Below, piece after piece: positions 34,330 to 42,708 of a stretch of DNA of 64,000 nt (the stretch's first letter is position 1; the number at the start of each line of letters is the position of its first letter). Both the position numbers and the translations under genes were made by a program. Origin of the DNA: Thermodesulfovibrio yellowstonii DSM 11347 (GTDB lineage Bacteria > Nitrospirota > Thermodesulfovibrionia > Thermodesulfovibrionales > Thermodesulfovibrionaceae); NCBI RefSeq assembly GCF_000020985.1, contig NC_011296.1, forward strand, positions 1,939,804-2,003,803, in the 5' to 3' direction. The notes under the pieces are model-generated. The model was not told the origin of the DNA, did no database searches, and saw only the letters and a list, made by a program, of their open reading frames with translations.

Positions 34330-35365
34330 ATACTCCTCCTACAATGAGATTCGTTATCGTATCAGGTGGCAATACTTTAACTTGAGGCTCTCCATATGCC
34401 CCAGAAGTAATAAAGCTTACAGGTTTCCCTGATAAAACTGACAGATTATATAAATTCCCATAAGTTTGCGCTAAATCAATCTTACTAAAACCTATGCAAT
34501 CAACTGAAGCAGTATCCATTGTTTTTAATATCTTGAAGCTTGATTGCATTGACATTGATGCATCCATAATAAGACATTTTTTTATAGGCATATCCTTCAA
34601 CAGATTTTTAAGTTCTCCTGCAAGACTTATATTTACATCTCCGGGAGTATCAATAAGTAAATTTTTTTTATCAATTTCTTTATGCATTATTTTATAAAGT
34701 TCTTTTGGTTCATTTATAAATTTTGCCTCACATTTTAGCTTTAATGCTACTTCTTTTATATAAGCCACAGATGAAATTCTCTGGTCAAGAGAAATAAGCA
34801 TTATCTTCTTGTTATTGTCTTTTAAACTTTGTCCTATTTTAAAAATTGTAGTTGTTTTTCCAACTCCAGGAAGTCCATAAAAAATGTATCCCTTTTCTTC
34901 ATCAAAATTATTCCTACAGGTTTTTAATTCATTTTCAATAGCCATTCTTAATTCATTCATATCATTAGCTTTTTCCAGAAGCATTAATGCAAGATATGGT
35001 TCAACATTGTTTTTTATCAGAAAATTATAAAGTCCTCTTTTAGAAATATCATCAAGCGAAGGAAATAGTTTTGTAATGCTCTCTCTCAAAAGACTTACCT
35101 CAGCTTTAAGCTTTTCTATTTCTTTAAATACTCCGTGGTCAAATTTCCATGAATCTTCAGTCTGCAGTCTGTGCCCCAATGTCTCCTGAGCAGTAAAAGT
35201 TTCTTCTTCATCTATGGCAGCAGTAATTTCTATAAAAGAATTATTTGAAAGAGGCTCTTTTTTAGAGGAAGTTGATAAAATCACAGCATTTGGTCCCATC
35301 TCTTTTTTAACTGTTTCTAAAACTTCTTTAAAAGTTCTACCCTGAAACTTTTTTATTTTCATCAT
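34319..35365 (-). CDS. flhF: Flagellar placement GTPase FlhF
   Basis: 348 residues. SRP-type GTPase that sets flagellar pole position and recruits FliF. The N-terminal B domain begins MKIKKFQGRTFKEVLETVKKEMGPNAVILST. The G domain has FYGLPGVGKTTTIFK (P-loop), LISLDQR, LLIDTPGD and GFSKID. The presence of flhF and flhG implies polar or number-controlled flagella. It lies 7 bp after flhA. Confidence 0.94.
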   Translation of the reverse strand: MMKIKKFQGRTFKEVLETVKKEMGPNAVILSTSSKKEPLSNNSFIEITAAIDEEETFTAQETLGHRLQTEDSWKFDHGVFKEIEKLKAEVSLLRESITKLFPSLDDISKRGLYNFLIKNNVEPYLALMLLEKANDMNELRMAIENELKTCRNNFDEEKGYIFYGLPGVGKTTTIFKIGQSLKDNNKKIMLISLDQRISSVAYIKEVALKLKCEAKFINEPKELYKIMHKEIDKKNLLIDTPGDVNISLAGELKNLLKDMPIKKCLIMDASMSMQSSFKILKTMDTASVDCIGFSKIDLAQTYGNLYNLSVLSGKPVSFITSGAYGEPQVKVLPPDTITNLIVGGVCAN

Positions 35366-35372
35366 TTTCCTC

Positions 35373-37424
35373 CTAATTAAGTTTTACTGTGCCAAACATA
35401 AGTATTTTTACTCCAGGAGCTATTTCCTGTGGCGAAAGAACAGGTAAAGATGGTGCAATTCTTTCAATTGCTCTCTTTATAAATCTTCTTATTGACTGCG
35501 AACATATCAACACAGGCTGATAACCCTTTACAGTTGCCTCATCAGCCATCTTCTTTACATTTTCAATGGTTTTTTCCATTAACAAAGGATCTGTAGCAAA
35601 ATTTATACCCTGTGGTGTTGTCTGGAGAGATTCAATAAATGTCCTCTCAAGAGATGGCTCAAAAAGAATTGCAGAAATAGAACCGTCAGGATTTTGGACA
35701 CTTTTTGTTATTCTTCTTGACAGTGCCTGTCTAACATGCTCTGTTAAAATGTCAGGGTCTTTAGTTACATTAGCATACTCCGAAAGGGTTTCAAGTATTG
35801 TCTGTAAATCTTTTATTGATACCCTTTCCCTTAATAGATTCTGAAGCACTTTCTGCACCTGAGAGAGTGTTAAAAGATTTGGAATCAAATCATCAACAAC
35901 TCTTGGATGAGTTTTAGCAAGATTATCAAGTAATCTTTGAGTTTCTTGTTTTCCGAGTAATTCATAACCATAATTTTTAAGAACTTCTCTCAAATGGGTA
36001 ACTATAACTGATGAAGCATCAACAACAGTAAATCCAAGCATCTGTGCTTTTGAAACATCTTTTTCTTCAATCCACAATGCATCTACTCCAAAAGCAGGGT
36101 CTTTTGTAGGAATTCCATCAATATCCTGTCCAGGGCGGGCACCTATTGCAAGAAATCTTCCAAGAATTATTTCAGAAGTTGCTATCTCAACTCCCTTTAT
36201 AAGAATGCTGTATTGAGAAGGTTTGAGCATTAAATTATCTTTTATATGTATTGATGGAACAATGTAACCCATTTCCATTGCAATCTGTTTTCTAAGAGAA
36301 CGAATCCTTTCTACAAGAGAACTTTCTCCCTCAACAAGTGGAATAAGATTATAGCCAATCTCAAGAGAGATAGGATCAACCCTGAGAAGGCTTTCAAGTT
36401 GAGCTTCCATTGAAACAGGTTTTTCCTCTACAGGAGGCGGAGGAAGTGCTTCTTTTTCCTTTTTCTCTTTACTTATCATTAAATAAGCAATTGCACCCGA
36501 TACCACGGCTATAATTATAAAAGGAAGATGAGGTAAGCCCGGAATCAACCCAAGCAAAAGAAGTACTCCAGATGCTGTTGCCAATGTTTTAGGATTTTTA
36601 AAAAGCTGCTGAAGTATATCCTGCCCAAGATTTGATTCCGTTGCTGCTCTGCTAACAACTATTCCTGCTGCAGTTGATGTAATAAGAGCAGGAACCTGCG
36701 CAGCCAATCCATCACCAATTGTAAGTATTACATATGTCTGAACAGCATCTCCAATTGGCATACCTTTTTGAAGCACTCCAATGAGTATTCCTCCAATAAT
36801 GTTTATAATCATAATTATTATGGCAGCAATTGCATCACCTCTAATGAATTTACTTGCTCCATCCATTGCTCCATAAAAGTCTGCTTCTCTGCTTATTTCT
36901 TCCCTTCGGCGTCTTGCTTCCTTTTCATCAATAAGTCCTGCATTTAAATCTGCATCAATGCTCATCTGTTTACCAGGCATGGCGTCAAGAGTAAAACGGG
37001 CAGACACTTCTGCAATTCTTCCAGCTCCTTTGGTTATTACAATAAAGTTAATAATTACAAGAATTAAAAAAACTATCAAACCAACTACAAAATTTCCACT
37101 TACAACAAACTCTCCAAATGCTTTTATAACCTTACCTGCTGCTTCTGTGCCAAGCTCACCTCTTGTTAAAATCAGACGAGTTGATGCAATGTTAAGAGAA
37201 AGTCTCATAAGTGTAGCAATTAATAAAACAGAAGGAAACACTGAAAAATCAAGGGGTTTTCTCACATAGGAAGCTACCAAAATAATCAAAATTGAGAGGG
37301 TTATGCTCATTGTAAGGGATAAATCAAGCATAAATGGAGGAATGGGAACAATCATGAATATCAATATAAGAATTATTCCAACTGCAACAAGCACATCACT
37401 TCTTATGTAATTCATAATATTCAT
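35373..37424 (-). CDS. flhA: Flagellar export gate protein FlhA
   Basis: 683 residues. The N-terminal half has about eight membrane helices and the conserved cytoplasmic FHIPEP-type loop (RFTLDAMPGKQMSIDADLNAGLIDEKEARRRREEI). The C-terminal half is the soluble nonameric ring that docks chaperone-substrate complexes. It forms the export gate with FliPQR and FlhB, all encoded just upstream. It overlaps flhB by 4 bp. Confidence 0.97.
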   Translation of the reverse strand: MNIMNYIRSDVLVAVGIILILIFMIVPIPPFMLDLSLTMSITLSILIILVASYVRKPLDFSVFPSVLLIATLMRLSLNIASTRLILTRGELGTEAAGKVIKAFGEFVVSGNFVVGLIVFLILVIINFIVITKGAGRIAEVSARFTLDAMPGKQMSIDADLNAGLIDEKEARRRREEISREADFYGAMDGASKFIRGDAIAAIIIMIINIIGGILIGVLQKGMPIGDAVQTYVILTIGDGLAAQVPALITSTAAGIVVSRAATESNLGQDILQQLFKNPKTLATASGVLLLLGLIPGLPHLPFIIIAVVSGAIAYLMISKEKKEKEALPPPPVEEKPVSMEAQLESLLRVDPISLEIGYNLIPLVEGESSLVERIRSLRKQIAMEMGYIVPSIHIKDNLMLKPSQYSILIKGVEIATSEIILGRFLAIGARPGQDIDGIPTKDPAFGVDALWIEEKDVSKAQMLGFTVVDASSVIVTHLREVLKNYGYELLGKQETQRLLDNLAKTHPRVVDDLIPNLLTLSQVQKVLQNLLRERVSIKDLQTILETLSEYANVTKDPDILTEHVRQALSRRITKSVQNPDGSISAILFEPSLERTFIESLQTTPQGINFATDPLLMEKTIENVKKMADEATVKGYQPVLICSQSIRRFIKRAIERIAPSLPVLSPQEIAPGVKILMFGTVKLN

Positions 37425-38482
37425 GCGATCTGTCTTCCTTTAATTTTATAAACAGTAGCTAAAATAGTAGCTACTGCTTTATAGAGTGCTTCAGGAATTT
37501 CCTCTCCAAGAGGAATTCTATACAAAGCCCTTGCAAGGGGCTTGTTTTCATATATGGGTACGCCCGAAGCTCTTGCTATCTCTTTTATCCTTTCCGCAAG
37601 AAGATTTGCTCCCTTTGCCACAACCGCAGGTGCATTCATATTTTTTGAGTCATACTTTATGCAAACAGCAAGATGCAAAGGGTTTGTAATAACAACATCA
37701 GCCTTTGGAACTTCCTGCATCATTCTTTTACGTGCCATCTCTCTCTGTAAGCTTCTTATTCTTGCTCTTACCATTGGTGAACCTTCTGTTTCTTTGAATT
37801 CTTCTTTTATTTCCTGTTTTGTCATTCTTAAATTTCTCTCATACTGCCATCTTTGATATGCAAAATCTATACCTGCAAAAACAGTAAGCATTATAAGACA
37901 AGCAAGTATGAGTTGATAAATTTTTTGAAATGAAATACCTGCAATAGCCTTTACATCCATATCAATCAAAAGTGGCAGAATATTGACATCTTTTTTCAGA
38001 ACAAAATATATAACTATACCAAGAGCAACCAATTTTAAAATACCCTTTATGGTCTCAAACAAAGCATTCAGGGAAAAAAGTTTTTTTATGCCTTTTAATG
38101 GACTTATCTTTGATACATCAGGAACTAATGTTGCTCCTGTAAAAAGAAAACCTGTTTGAATAAAATGAACAAGCAAAACACCAAAAAGAAGTACTCCTCC
38201 AATTGGAAGAAATTGAATAAAATACCATTTTATTTCATCTTTTATTATTGTAATTATAGCACTTGCAACAAACTCTGGATTTTTAACTCTTGTAAATGCC
38301 TCTTTCATATGTTGCATTATTGAGATTAAAAATGTGCCAGAAAAAACAAAATAAAGGAAAATCATCCACGTTCCTATGATACCAGTAAGTTCTCTACTTC
38401 GGGGGACTTCACCCTTTTGCCGAGCTTTTTCTCGCCTTCGCGGGGTAGCCTGTTCAGTTCGTTCTTGCAGTTCTTCTGGCAT
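37421..38482 (-). CDS. flhB: Flagellar export switch protein FlhB
   Basis: 353 residues. Four membrane helices, then the cytoplasmic autocleaving domain with the NPLH motif (DVVITNPLHLAVCIKYD), where cleavage between N and P switches export from hook to filament substrates. The N-terminal EELQERTEQATPRRREKARQKGEVPRSREL is typical. It lies 3 bp after fliR. Confidence 0.97.
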   Translation of the reverse strand: MPEELQERTEQATPRRREKARQKGEVPRSRELTGIIGTWMIFLYFVFSGTFLISIMQHMKEAFTRVKNPEFVASAIITIIKDEIKWYFIQFLPIGGVLLFGVLLVHFIQTGFLFTGATLVPDVSKISPLKGIKKLFSLNALFETIKGILKLVALGIVIYFVLKKDVNILPLLIDMDVKAIAGISFQKIYQLILACLIMLTVFAGIDFAYQRWQYERNLRMTKQEIKEEFKETEGSPMVRARIRSLQREMARKRMMQEVPKADVVITNPLHLAVCIKYDSKNMNAPAVVAKGANLLAERIKEIARASGVPIYENKPLARALYRIPLGEEIPEALYKAVATILATVYKIKGRQIA

Positions 38483-38485
38483 AGC

Positions 38486-39217
38486 TTACCTCAAAAGACC
38501 AAATAAAGCATCTTTAAGATTTATAAATGCCTTTGAAAGAACCATTGTGAAAATAGGAATGCTCAACCACATAACTGCAATACCCGTAGCAAGCAAAAGC
38601 GGGAATCCGACAAAAAAAACATTTGCCTGAGGCATAATCCTTGATAAAAATCCAAGTCCTATATTCATAAGAACCTGAACAAGTAAAACAGGAGCAGCGA
38701 GTTTTAAAGCAAGAGGGAACATAATATAGGAAAAGGCTATTATATTTCCTGAAAAAGAAAATTTTATAGGAAATTCAAAAGTCTTAACTATCATTTCAAC
38801 AAAACTCAGATGTAAATCTAAAGAGAAAAAAAGAGCAATTGTGAACATCTCATAGAAAATACTAAGAGGTCCCATAAGTTCACCAAACTGAGGATTAAAA
38901 ACATTTGCAATAGTAAAACCAATCTGCATACTCATCCATTGAGAAGCTATCTCAACTGCAGCAATAATAACCCTTACCATGATACCTATAGCCATTCCAA
39001 AAACAACAGCATTAAACAGAGAAATAAGCAAATTTTCCTCTTTTACATGTATAAAAGGAATAATAGCAAGAGATATAGAAAGAGCAAAAAAGAATCTAAA
39101 CATTATTGGAACAGTCCTACTGCCAATGTATGGAAGAAAGAAAAGTATTATAGAAACCCTTATGAAAACAGGAATAAAACTATAAAAATTCGTTGTAAGA
39201 AGTTCTAAGTAGTTCAT
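38486..39217 (-). CDS. fliR: Flagellar export gate protein FliR
   Basis: 243 residues, polytopic inner-membrane protein. Family features include RVSIILFFLPYIGSRTVPIMFRFFFALSISLAI and MSMQIGFTIANVFNPQFGELMGPLSIFYEMFTIALFF. One copy sits in the FliP5-FliQ4-FliR1 export core. It overlaps fliQ by 4 bp. Confidence 0.95.
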   Translation of the reverse strand: MNYLELLTTNFYSFIPVFIRVSIILFFLPYIGSRTVPIMFRFFFALSISLAIIPFIHVKEENLLISLFNAVVFGMAIGIMVRVIIAAVEIASQWMSMQIGFTIANVFNPQFGELMGPLSIFYEMFTIALFFSLDLHLSFVEMIVKTFEFPIKFSFSGNIIAFSYIMFPLALKLAAPVLLVQVLMNIGLGFLSRIMPQANVFFVGFPLLLATGIAVMWLSIPIFTMVLSKAFINLKDALFGLLR

Positions 39218-39483
39218 TTAACATACATGGGAAGGTTTTCAAAAATTCCCCTTGTAAATTTCGTCATTATATTGACCATCCAGGGAATTGTAAGAAGCAA
39301 TGTTAAAAAAACAGCAATAACCTTTGGAACAAAGCTTATTGTCATCTCCTGTAACTGGGTTATTGCCTGAAATAGTCCTATAATAAGACCAACAAGAAGG
39401 CTTACAAGTAACACAGGACCTCCAACCAGAAGAATGGTTTCAAAGGTCTGTTTTGAAATATAGTTTAAAAATTCTACTGTCAT
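39214..39483 (-). CDS. fliQ: Flagellar export gate protein FliQ
   Basis: 89 residues with two membrane helices: ILLVGGPVLLVSLLVGLIIGLFQAITQLQEMTISFVPKVIAVFLTLLLTIPWMV. This is the normal size and pattern of FliQ, whose four copies complete the FliPQR gate. It overlaps the upstream fliO-fliP gene and fliR by 4 bp each. Confidence 0.96.
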   Translation of the reverse strand: MTVEFLNYISKQTFETILLVGGPVLLVSLLVGLIIGLFQAITQLQEMTISFVPKVIAVFLTLLLTIPWMVNIMTKFTRGIFENLPMYVK

Positions 39484-40487
39484 TTAAATCCTCCTGCAAG
39501 TGAGCCTATAATCAATTGCCATCCATCAACTAAAACAAAAAGCAATAACTTAAAAGGCATTGATATCATAACTGGTGGAACCATAAACATTCCCATAGAT
39601 AGCAATATGCTTGCCACAACAATATCAATAACCAAAAAAGGAAGGAAGATTAAAAATCCGATTTCAAAAGCCCTTTTAAGTTCACCAAGAGCAAAGGCAG
39701 GAACAACAATTTTCATCGGTAAATCCATAGGAGTTGCAGGTTTGACTTCTGTTTTTGAAAGTTTGAAAAACAGGGCAAGGTCTTTTTCTCTTGTCTGCTT
39801 CAGCATAAACTCTTTAAATGGAACTGATGCTTTACTTATCGCCTCTTCCATGTTTATCTCTTTTTTTGACAGTGGTAAGTAAGCTTCATTGTAAACTCTG
39901 TCAACTGTTGGAGACATAATAAAAAGGGTAAGAAACAATGCAAGCCCGATTATAACTTGATTCGGAGGAACTGAAGGAGTTCCAAGTGCCTGTCTTAACA
40001 GAGAAAGAACAATAACAATTCTTGTAAAAGATGTCATCATGATTAATACTGCTGGTAGAAAGCTTAACAGAGTTATAAATACAAGAATGTCAATGGCACT
40101 TGAAAAACCAAATAACCCTCCTTGAGCAGACTGAGGTGCAGCAAAACAAAGTGTTGGAGATAAAATTAAAAGACAGCTAAATAAACCTCCTTTGAATATC
40201 CTTTGCCAGAGAGTTCTTCTCTCCTCTGTCTGCTCTTCAAAGATTGCCTTAATCTTTGAAGAATCAAGTTTACTTATCAGATTAATTCCATGCTCCGATA
40301 TCCCAACCAAAAGATATTCATCAAAGGCTTTTACCACACCTATACCTTTTTTATAACCTATTGGCTGATAGTAAATAATCTGAATAAATCCCTTTCCTGG
40401 ATTTATCTTGTTTTTCATTAATCGCAAAACAATATATAGGGCTACAATAATAAAAATTAAGGATAATATGGCTTTAAAATATTCCAT
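39480..40487 (-). CDS. fliP: FliO-FliP fusion (export gate assembly factor joined to gate subunit)
   Basis: 335 residues. Residues 1-90 have the FliO pattern: one membrane helix (ILSLIFIIVALYIVLRLM), then a small beta-rich domain (QIIYYQPIGYKKGIGVVKAFDEYLLVGISEHGINLISKL). From about residue 98 a second hydrophobic, signal-like segment ending CFAAPQSA leads into a normal FliP: PAVLIMMTSFTRIVIVLSLLRQALGTPSVPPNQVIIGLALFLTLFIMSP. No separate fliO exists between fliN and fliQ. FliO normally helps FliP assemble, so the fusion fixes the ratio at 1:1 unless it is cleaved at the FliP signal. Confidence 0.92.
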   Translation of the reverse strand: MEYFKAILSLIFIIVALYIVLRLMKNKINPGKGFIQIIYYQPIGYKKGIGVVKAFDEYLLVGISEHGINLISKLDSSKIKAIFEEQTEERRTLWQRIFKGGLFSCLLILSPTLCFAAPQSAQGGLFGFSSAIDILVFITLLSFLPAVLIMMTSFTRIVIVLSLLRQALGTPSVPPNQVIIGLALFLTLFIMSPTVDRVYNEAYLPLSKKEINMEEAISKASVPFKEFMLKQTREKDLALFFKLSKTEVKPATPMDLPMKIVVPAFALGELKRAFEIGFLIFLPFLVIDIVVASILLSMGMFMVPPVMISMPFKLLLFVLVDGWQLIIGSLAGGFK

Positions 40488-40496
40488 TGTATCCTC

Positions 40497-40916
40497 TCAA
40501 CCAAGCTGTTTTACTCTTTCTTGAGGGCTTATAATATCTGTAATTCTTATGCCGAACTTTTCATTTACTACAACTACCTCACCTCTTCCAACAAGCTTGC
40601 CATTGACATAAACTTCCATTGGTTCGCCAGCGAGTTTATCAAGGGCAACAACAGAACCCTGAGTTAATTGAAGAAGTTCCTGAACAAGAATTCTTGTTCT
40701 TCCGATAACAACTACCAGTTCAAGAGGAATATCAAGAATAAAATCAATATCTCTTGTCTTTGGTTTTTCTTCAGTAACGGTAAATTCATCTATATGAGGT
40801 GACTGAACTTCCTCTTTTGCTTTCATTGCCTTTTCCATCTCAAGAGCTTTTGCCATATCAAGCTCTTCTTCAAGTTCTTCCTGAGATGATTGTTGCTGAA
40901 CCTCCTTTTCCTCCAT
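40497..40916 (-). CDS. fliN: Flagellar motor switch protein FliN
   Basis: 139 residues. The C-terminal SpoA domain (DFILDIPLELVVVIGRTRILVQELLQLTQGSVVALDKLAGEPMEVYVNGKLVGRGEVVVVNEKFGIRI) is a clear FliN. About 50 N-terminal residues are Glu/Gln-rich and probably flexible. FliN forms the C-ring base with FliM, 1 bp upstream, and is a docking site for the export ATPase and CheY-P. Confidence 0.96.
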   Translation of the reverse strand: MEEKEVQQQSSQEELEEELDMAKALEMEKAMKAKEEVQSPHIDEFTVTEEKPKTRDIDFILDIPLELVVVIGRTRILVQELLQLTQGSVVALDKLAGEPMEVYVNGKLVGRGEVVVVNEKFGIRITDIISPQERVKQLG

Positions 40917-40917
40917 T

Positions 40918-41886
40918 TTATGCCTCCTTTATTATTTTTATTGCATAATTTCCCTTAAATGTTCCTAATTTGCCTTTAAATTTAGGAACACCTTCTACAA
41001 GCAAATCCACTTCTTCGTCTATTCTTCTTTGAAGAGTGACAATGTCACCTGATTTAAGGTCTAATAATGTTTTAAAGTCTATAGTTACTTTGCCTAAAAT
41101 AGCTTCAACCTGCACAGGTGCATTTTTTATTTGTGCCTTAAGTCTTCCTATCCATTTCATATCCATTTCATCTCTGTCTGCAAGAAAGGCACTATAAAGT
41201 TTTTCTTTTATAGGTTCTACTGAAGAATAGGGAATGCAAACCATAATTTTACACTCTCTTGTTTCTATTTCAAGGGTAAACTCTGTTTCAATTACCACAT
41301 CAACAGGGGTGACTATTGTAACAAATTGAGGATTCATCTCTGTTCTTATAAAATGAGGTTTTATCTGGAAAATAGGCTTCCATGCTTCCTCCATACTTTC
41401 AAGAAACATCATAACAACCTTGTGAATTATTCTTTGCTCGATAGGCGTAAACTCTCTTCCTTCTGGTTTGTAATAACCTTTTCCTGAGCCGCCAAAATAA
41501 AATTCAATTAGAGTAAAAATCATAGGCGCATCAAAAACAACGAGACTAAAACCTCTGAGAGGTTCAAGTTTTATAATATTTAGACTTGAAGGAAAAGGAA
41601 CAGAGCGGAGAAAATCATAGAATTTTGTAATATTTACATTTACATTTATCACATCTACTATTTTTCTTATGTCTGAGGCAAGACTTACTCTGAAACTTCT
41701 TGCAAGACGCTCATTTATAATATCCAAAGAGGGCATCTTGCCGCGAACAATCTTTTCCTGAGAAGTAAAATCATAGGGTCTAACTCCAGAAGGAGCTTCT
41801 GCTGTTTCTGTCTCAACCTCTCCTCCTGAAATGCCCTTTAGCAGAGCATCAATCTCATCTTGGGATAAAATCTCGTCGTCTGGCAT
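40918..41886 (-). CDS. fliM: Flagellar motor switch protein FliM
   Basis: 322 residues. The N-terminal CheY-P-binding peptide is present (DEILSQDEIDALLKGI). The middle domain (RPYDFTSQEKIVRGKMPSLDIINERLARSFR) and the C-terminal SpoA domain follow. It is the switch component that responds to CheY-P to change rotation. It is 2 bp downstream of fliL. Confidence 0.97.
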   Translation of the reverse strand: MPDDEILSQDEIDALLKGISGGEVETETAEAPSGVRPYDFTSQEKIVRGKMPSLDIINERLARSFRVSLASDIRKIVDVINVNVNITKFYDFLRSVPFPSSLNIIKLEPLRGFSLVVFDAPMIFTLIEFYFGGSGKGYYKPEGREFTPIEQRIIHKVVMMFLESMEEAWKPIFQIKPHFIRTEMNPQFVTIVTPVDVVIETEFTLEIETRECKIMVCIPYSSVEPIKEKLYSAFLADRDEMDMKWIGRLKAQIKNAPVQVEAILGKVTIDFKTLLDLKSGDIVTLQRRIDEEVDLLVEGVPKFKGKLGTFKGNYAIKIIKEA

Positions 41887-41888
41887 GG

Positions 41889-42401
41889 CTACTGCATTAC
41901 AAAATCTGTAAGATAAACATTTATAACTGTACCTTCACCAAGAATCTGATTCGCTCTTTGTTTTATCTCGTCTTTAAGAAGCAATTTACCCTCAGGAGTA
42001 ATCAATTCGTCAGATGTTTTATTTGTTAAAAGAGTTATTATAGCATCCCTTATCTGTGGCGTTTTGTTTTTTGCCTGTTCAGCCAACTTTGCATCAGAAA
42101 GTTCAATCTGCACAGAAACTTTAAGATATTTAGTTCCACTTTGATCCATCAAATTTACAACAAACGGTTCAAGAGCAAAATTTATACCCTGAACTTCTTT
42201 TGAATCCTTCGTAGCAGAGCCTTTGCCATGTTCTGCACCTTTACCAGTTAGAAAAAAATAAGCTCCTCCTGCTCCAACTATTAAAACTATCGCAGCAATA
42301 ATAATCAGCAATGGAAATTTAGTTTTTTTCTTAGGTTTTTCAGGTTGTTCCTTAGGCTGTAGTTCTTCCTCTTCTAACTTTGTAGCTTTTTCTTTTGCCA
42401 T
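41889..42401 (-). CDS. fliL: Flagellar basal body-associated protein FliL
   Basis: 170 residues. A short charged cytoplasmic N-terminus, one membrane helix (LLIIIAAIVLIVGAGGAYFFL) and a periplasmic domain (FALEPFVVNLMDQSGTKYLKVSVQIEL ... RDAIITLLTNKTSDELITPEGKLLLKDEI) are typical. FliL surrounds the stator and supports torque. It opens the large flagellar unit, with a sigma-54-type promoter and a repeat element in its leader. Confidence 0.95.
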   Translation of the reverse strand: MAKEKATKLEEEELQPKEQPEKPKKKTKFPLLIIIAAIVLIVGAGGAYFFLTGKGAEHGKGSATKDSKEVQGINFALEPFVVNLMDQSGTKYLKVSVQIELSDAKLAEQAKNKTPQIRDAIITLLTNKTSDELITPEGKLLLKDEIKQRANQILGEGTVINVYLTDFVMQ

Positions 42402-42453
42402 ACTCCTTCCTCCTTTTATTCTTTTTAGGTCTATTTTTCAATTACCTCCAATT

Positions 42454-42551
42454 GTCATTCCGAGGCTGCGGAAGCAGCCGAGGAATCTCCTCCTTTTTTC
42501 TATTGCATCAAAGAGAGATTCCTCGCACCCATTAAGGGCGATTGGAATGAC
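42454..42551. repeat. Dispersed palindromic (MITE-like) repeat in the fliL leader
   Basis: A 98-bp element starts GTCATTCC and ends GGAATGAC, an exact 8-bp inverted repeat at the tips. Inside, GAGGAATCTC and GAGATTCCTC form a second inverted pair, and CGGCTGC-type GC-rich arms surround the first half. It belongs to the same family as 14991-15279. It fills most of the 307-bp gap 42402-42708; the remainder holds the sigma-54 site and AT-rich sequence without a gene. Confidence 0.8.
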
Positions 42552-42596
42552 TGTTAGTAATTGAATACCCTCTTCTTTTCTAAATTAAAATATTTA

Positions 42597-42611
42597 GCAT
42601 AGTTTATGCCA
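42597..42611 (-). promoter_or_regulatory. Sigma-54 (RpoN)-type promoter of the fliL operon
   Basis: The minus strand reads TGGCATAAACTATGC, with the -24 GG and -12 GC at exactly the RpoN spacing; the -12 box has ATGC instead of TTGC. Transcription would start near 42585 and leave a leader of about 185 nt containing the palindromic repeat. It resembles the stronger site before flgF. Confidence 0.65.
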
Positions 42612-42708
42612 GATTTTGTAAATTATATAAAAGTCAATAGATAAAAGCTTTATAGAAGTTAAATTCTGTGCCAATTTTTTGACGATTTGAATTTTCTTTT
42701 TGACAGCA

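Noticed and set aside
42615..42640. TTGACT followed by TATAAT on the minus strand before fliL
   Set aside because: The two boxes are only a few bases apart, far from the 16-18 required.
42655..42675. TTGGCAC on the minus strand before fliL as a second sigma-54 site
   Set aside because: The -24 half matches, but the -12 GC is missing at the required distance.
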